In this document: piece after piece, positions 5,468 through 7,053 of the stretch
Layout of the letters: each line of letters starts with the position of its first letter
How positions within the stretch are numbered: position 1 is the first letter of the stretch
From: Pseudomonadota bacterium
GTDB taxonomy: Bacteria; Pseudomonadota; Gammaproteobacteria; Halothiobacillales; Halothiobacillaceae
Reading direction: 5' to 3'
Length of the DNA: 7,053 bases
Assembly: GCA_021795795.1 (NCBI GenBank)
Contig: JAJYPA010000436.1
Span: forward strand, 1 to 7,053
Position numbers and translations under genes: made by a program
The notes under the pieces: generated by a model
Told to the model about the DNA's origin: nothing
The model's input: the letters and a program-made list of their open reading frames with translations, nothing else
The model's database searches: none

Positions 5468-6671
5468 GTAGCCTGAAATCCGGCTTACCCAAAATGAGGT
5501 AAGCCATGTTGATAAACTTCTTGTGGGTGCGATAGCCCCGAGCCTTGGCGGATTGGATGAGGCTGTTGAAGCCTTCGTGAATTCCGTTGGTGGTCTGGCT
5601 TTCGAACCATCGGAGCACGCCGTCCCAGTGATTCATGATGGTATAGGCGACCTTGACCATAGGCGATAGGCCGCTGTTCTTGGCATTTTCCATCCAGACC
5701 TTGAGTAGGGCGGCGCCCTGGTGGCGATTCTTGACCGTGAAGATGTCCTGAAAGGTCAGCCGAAACTGGTAGGCCTGCGCCGTTTTGAGGTTCTGGTCTT
5801 TAAGTAATTCCCGCAGCTTTTCTTTCTGCTCAACTTTGAGATTACTATCATTCTTGAGCCAGCGCCATCGGGTCTTTTTGAGGTCGGGCTGGGTGAGGGC
5901 TTCCCCCTTGCGCACGACAGCTACGGCCTCATTGACGAGCTTCATGAGGTGAAAACGATCGAAGGTGATCTCAGCATTGGGCAGGTGCTCGGTAGCCCCT
6001 TTCTGGAAGGCCGGCGAGAGGTCCATGCCCACATTGGTAATCGCTTCCGCGCTACCACCATGGGCCTGTAGATCTTCGGAGAATTTCTCAAAGGTCTTGG
6101 CATCCTTGCCGGGAGTAGCGAACAAGAGTCGCCGGGCATTCAGATCAACGAATAGCGTGATGTAGCCATGACCGCGCCGACTGCTGGTTTCATCGACGCC
6201 GACAGTATGGACATTGGCCATATCCACCGCGGCACGAGCTTCGGGCACATAATGGTCAATCACTCGCCACAGGAGCGTGTCGGTCTCGCCGACCATGCGG
6301 CCTGCCGTCAATACCGGCATTTCCCGCACCAGGGTCATGATCAGCGCTTCGAAGAGCAGGGTGAAATGCGAGCCTTTCCGTGCCAAGGGAACAGATATCT
6401 GATGCACTCCATGCTCCGGGCACTTCACACGAGGTACGTGGGCATGGAGATAGGCTTCATGCTGGAAGAAATCCATGTGCCGCCAGGTGTGGTCACGGGT
6501 GTCATGTACTGGGCACGCCTCACCGCAGACGGGGCAAGCAAAGCGACTGCCCTTGGGAAAGTTGATGTGCAGATCCAGGCGTTTTTCCTCCACTGTGAAA
6601 GTCACATGATCCACCAACTACGGCGGAACCAATCCTAACGCGAGAGAAAACAGCTCTTCCGGGACTATCAT
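5460..6671 (-). pseudogene. ISL3-family transposase with in-frame TAG at codon 18
   Basis: The transposase that would move the surrounding element. The natural start is ATG at 6671-6669, with AGGAG (6680-6676) four bases upstream. It reads MIVPEELFSLALGLVPP, then TAG (6620-6618), then LVDHVTFTVEEKRLDLHINF. Family members typically read 'PPWLVDHV' here, so TGG to TAG is the obvious change. The rest is intact: full length would be 403 residues. Numbered from the TTG just after the stop, it has a zinc-ribbon (C28, C31, C35, C66), a helix-turn-helix region (about 84-125) and the DDE catalytic set D142 in GVDETS, D199 in GMDLSPAF and E348 in NGIHEGFNSLI, plus DRFH at 220-223. The C-terminus FRLPT is normal for the family. 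Reinitiation at the TTG or GTG after the stop could yield a nearly complete 385-residue protein, so the loss of function is probable but not certain. Confidence 0.85.
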
Positions 6672-6675
6672 CTAA

Positions 6676-6680
6676 CTCCT
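6676..6680 (-). promoter_or_regulatory. ribosome binding site of the full-length transposase
   Basis: AGGAG on the minus strand, four bases before ATG 6671. It fixes the ancestral start upstream of the TAG codon and shows that the shorter frame beginning at TTG 6617 is not the original start. Confidence 0.7.
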
Positions 6681-6718
6681 ATTCAGGGCGCGACTGCTCC
6701 ACAGCATTCTACCCCCTA

Positions 6719-6740
6719 CCACTCAATCTGACGAAGAGCC
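6719..6740 (-). repeat. terminal inverted repeat of the ISL3 element (transposase 5' side)
   Basis: Minus strand starts GGCTCTTCGTCAGATTG, a typical ISL3 end, and matches the opposite end at 17 of 22 positions. Confidence 0.8.
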
Positions 6741-6821
6741 TGGCTCTATACGGGACCTTATGTGCTCTTTTGTCGCATGGGCCATATGCAATGACGATCT
6801 CTTTTGCTTGCCTACGTGTCG

Positions 6822-6944
6822 TCATGTCGGAATAATAGTGCAATTCACCGGGCCACGCCATTCATTACATGATCGTTTTTTTGCGTGCCTGATGAACAGG
6901 CACACGAACAATCCAATGTCTGAAATCAGTCTTTGGCCGCCCAT
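6822..6944 (-). CDS. possible small ORF, 40 aa, overlapping the hydrophobic ORF stop
   Basis: Begins MGGQRLISDIGLFVCLF and ends with TGA at 6824-6822. Its ATG (6944-6942) shares one base with the stop of the next frame upstream (TGATG), an arrangement that often allows coupled translation. The sequence has a short hydrophobic stretch followed by basic residues and no recognised family. The same frame has no stop all the way to the window edge (7052), so it may instead be the C-terminal end of a longer gene starting outside. It could equally be noncoding. Confidence 0.25.
   Translation of the reverse strand: MGGQRLISDIGLFVCLFIRHAKKRSCNEWRGPVNCTIIPT
6885..6903. repeat. 7-bp perfect hairpin beside a T-run
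   Basis: GTGCCTG (6885-6891) and CAGGCAC (6897-6903) pair around ATGAA. Seven T (6876-6882) precede it on the + strand, so on the minus strand the hairpin is followed by A rather than T. It is not a classic terminator in either direction. Confidence 0.4.
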
Positions 6945-7045
6945 CAGGCTACGGTTCCTCTCCTCGGCCAAACGGGCGGCACTTTCCACCAGAGTATGAT
7001 TACGTAAATCCAGACGAGGAGGTAGACGACGGTGAAAAACGTCAT
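6944..7045 (-). CDS. possible small membrane peptide, 33 aa or longer
   Basis: From ATG 7045-7043 the minus strand encodes MTFFTVVYLLVWIYVIILWW followed by KVPPVWPRRGTVA and TGA. Residues 3-20 are one strong transmembrane segment, and the basic tail would stay cytoplasmic under the positive-inside rule. The frame is still open at the window edge, so the ATG may not be the true start and the ribosome binding site cannot be seen. It lies on the same strand as the tailspike, upstream of the IS. A phage holin or accessory membrane protein is conceivable, but no family is recognised. Confidence 0.35.
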   Translation of the reverse strand: MTFFTVVYLLVWIYVIILWWKVPPVWPRRGTVA

Positions 7046-7053
7046 CGGCAGGT

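Larger units (their letters stand above)
5446..6740 (-). mobile_element. ISL3-family insertion sequence, about 1295 bp
   Basis: The boundaries come from imperfect terminal inverted repeats. At the right, read on the minus strand from 6740, the end is GGCTCTTCGTCAGATTG. At the left, read on the plus strand from 5446, it is GGTTCCTCGTCATTTTA. The 22-base ends match at 17 positions, and the resulting length is normal for ISL3 elements (about 1.3 kb). The single gene is an ISL3 transposase disabled by a TAG. ISL3 elements usually make 8-bp target duplications, but the flanks (CGCATCTG at 5438-5445, TGGCTCTA at 6741-6748) do not match, so the flanks have been rearranged or the insertion was atypical. 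Confidence 0.8.
6741..7053. other. right-hand flank with no established gene
   Basis: Apart from the two small minus-strand candidates and the hairpin, nothing recognisable is present. A + strand frame at 6760-6999 has no motifs. Near the edge, GAGGAGG (7016-7022) is followed nine bases later by GTG (7032), which could start a + strand gene outside the window, but only seven codons are visible and the same bases encode part of the minus-strand hydrophobic peptide. Confidence 0.4.

Noticed and set aside
6168..6638. 156-codon + strand frame across the IS
   Set aside because: It is antisense to the conserved transposase N-terminal domains; no motif of its own.
7032..7053. GTG start with strong GAGGAGG upstream at the right edge
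   Set aside because: Only seven codons are visible, and the same bases fit the hydrophobic minus-strand peptide; not enough to call a gene.
1..7053. CRISPR array, rRNA or tRNA genes
   Set aside because: No regularly spaced repeats and no recognisable structural RNA sequence were seen on either strand.

Overview
This window comes from a proteobacterial accessory region. GC content is moderate to high, and several genes are decaying. An ISL3-family insertion sequence with ends like those known from acidophiles, together with a VpsR-type regulator, would suit an Acidithiobacillus-like organism. That assignment is an inference from general resemblance, not from a database match.

Left part (1-3038), + strand. 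The window opens inside the last 152 codons of an EAL-domain c-di-GMP phosphodiesterase. A small protein of unknown family follows (572-898). A roughly 750-base stretch then has no convincing + strand gene but holds, on the minus strand, a frame-broken remnant of a DDE transposase. A possible structured leader and an AT-rich presumed promoter region precede a complete 464-residue bacterial enhancer-binding protein. That protein has a VpsR-like N-terminal domain, an AAA+ ATPase and a Fis-type helix-turn-helix. The EAL protein and the VpsR-like regulator suggest a c-di-GMP/biofilm function for this side.

Middle (3039-5458). An intergenic stretch ends in a 12-bp perfect palindrome just upstream of a RelB/DinJ-family antitoxin gene. 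That gene is dead: it has a TAA stop at codon 12 and a later frameshift. Its last recognisable codon is one base from the end of a 637-codon minus-strand phage tailspike gene (pectate-lyase-like beta-helix). No toxin gene is visible.

Right part (5446-7053). An ISL3-family element of about 1.3 kb lies directly upstream of the tailspike gene. Its terminal inverted repeat contributes the ATG and first few codons of the tailspike reading frame, so the native tailspike 5' end is missing or displaced. The transposase carries an in-frame TAG at codon 18, where the family usually has Trp, and there is no matching 8-bp target duplication. Beyond the element, the last 300 bases hold two tiny minus-strand frames joined by a TGATG overlap. 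One encodes a strongly hydrophobic peptide. They are weak candidates.

Overall the window looks like a scar. A stable c-di-GMP regulatory block adjoins a mosaic junction where a toxin-antitoxin remnant, an orphan phage receptor-binding gene and a damaged IS have been brought together. I see no clear new multi-gene system. The most unusual points are the IS-supplied start of the tailspike, the exact antitoxin/tailspike junction and the several independent gene inactivations.
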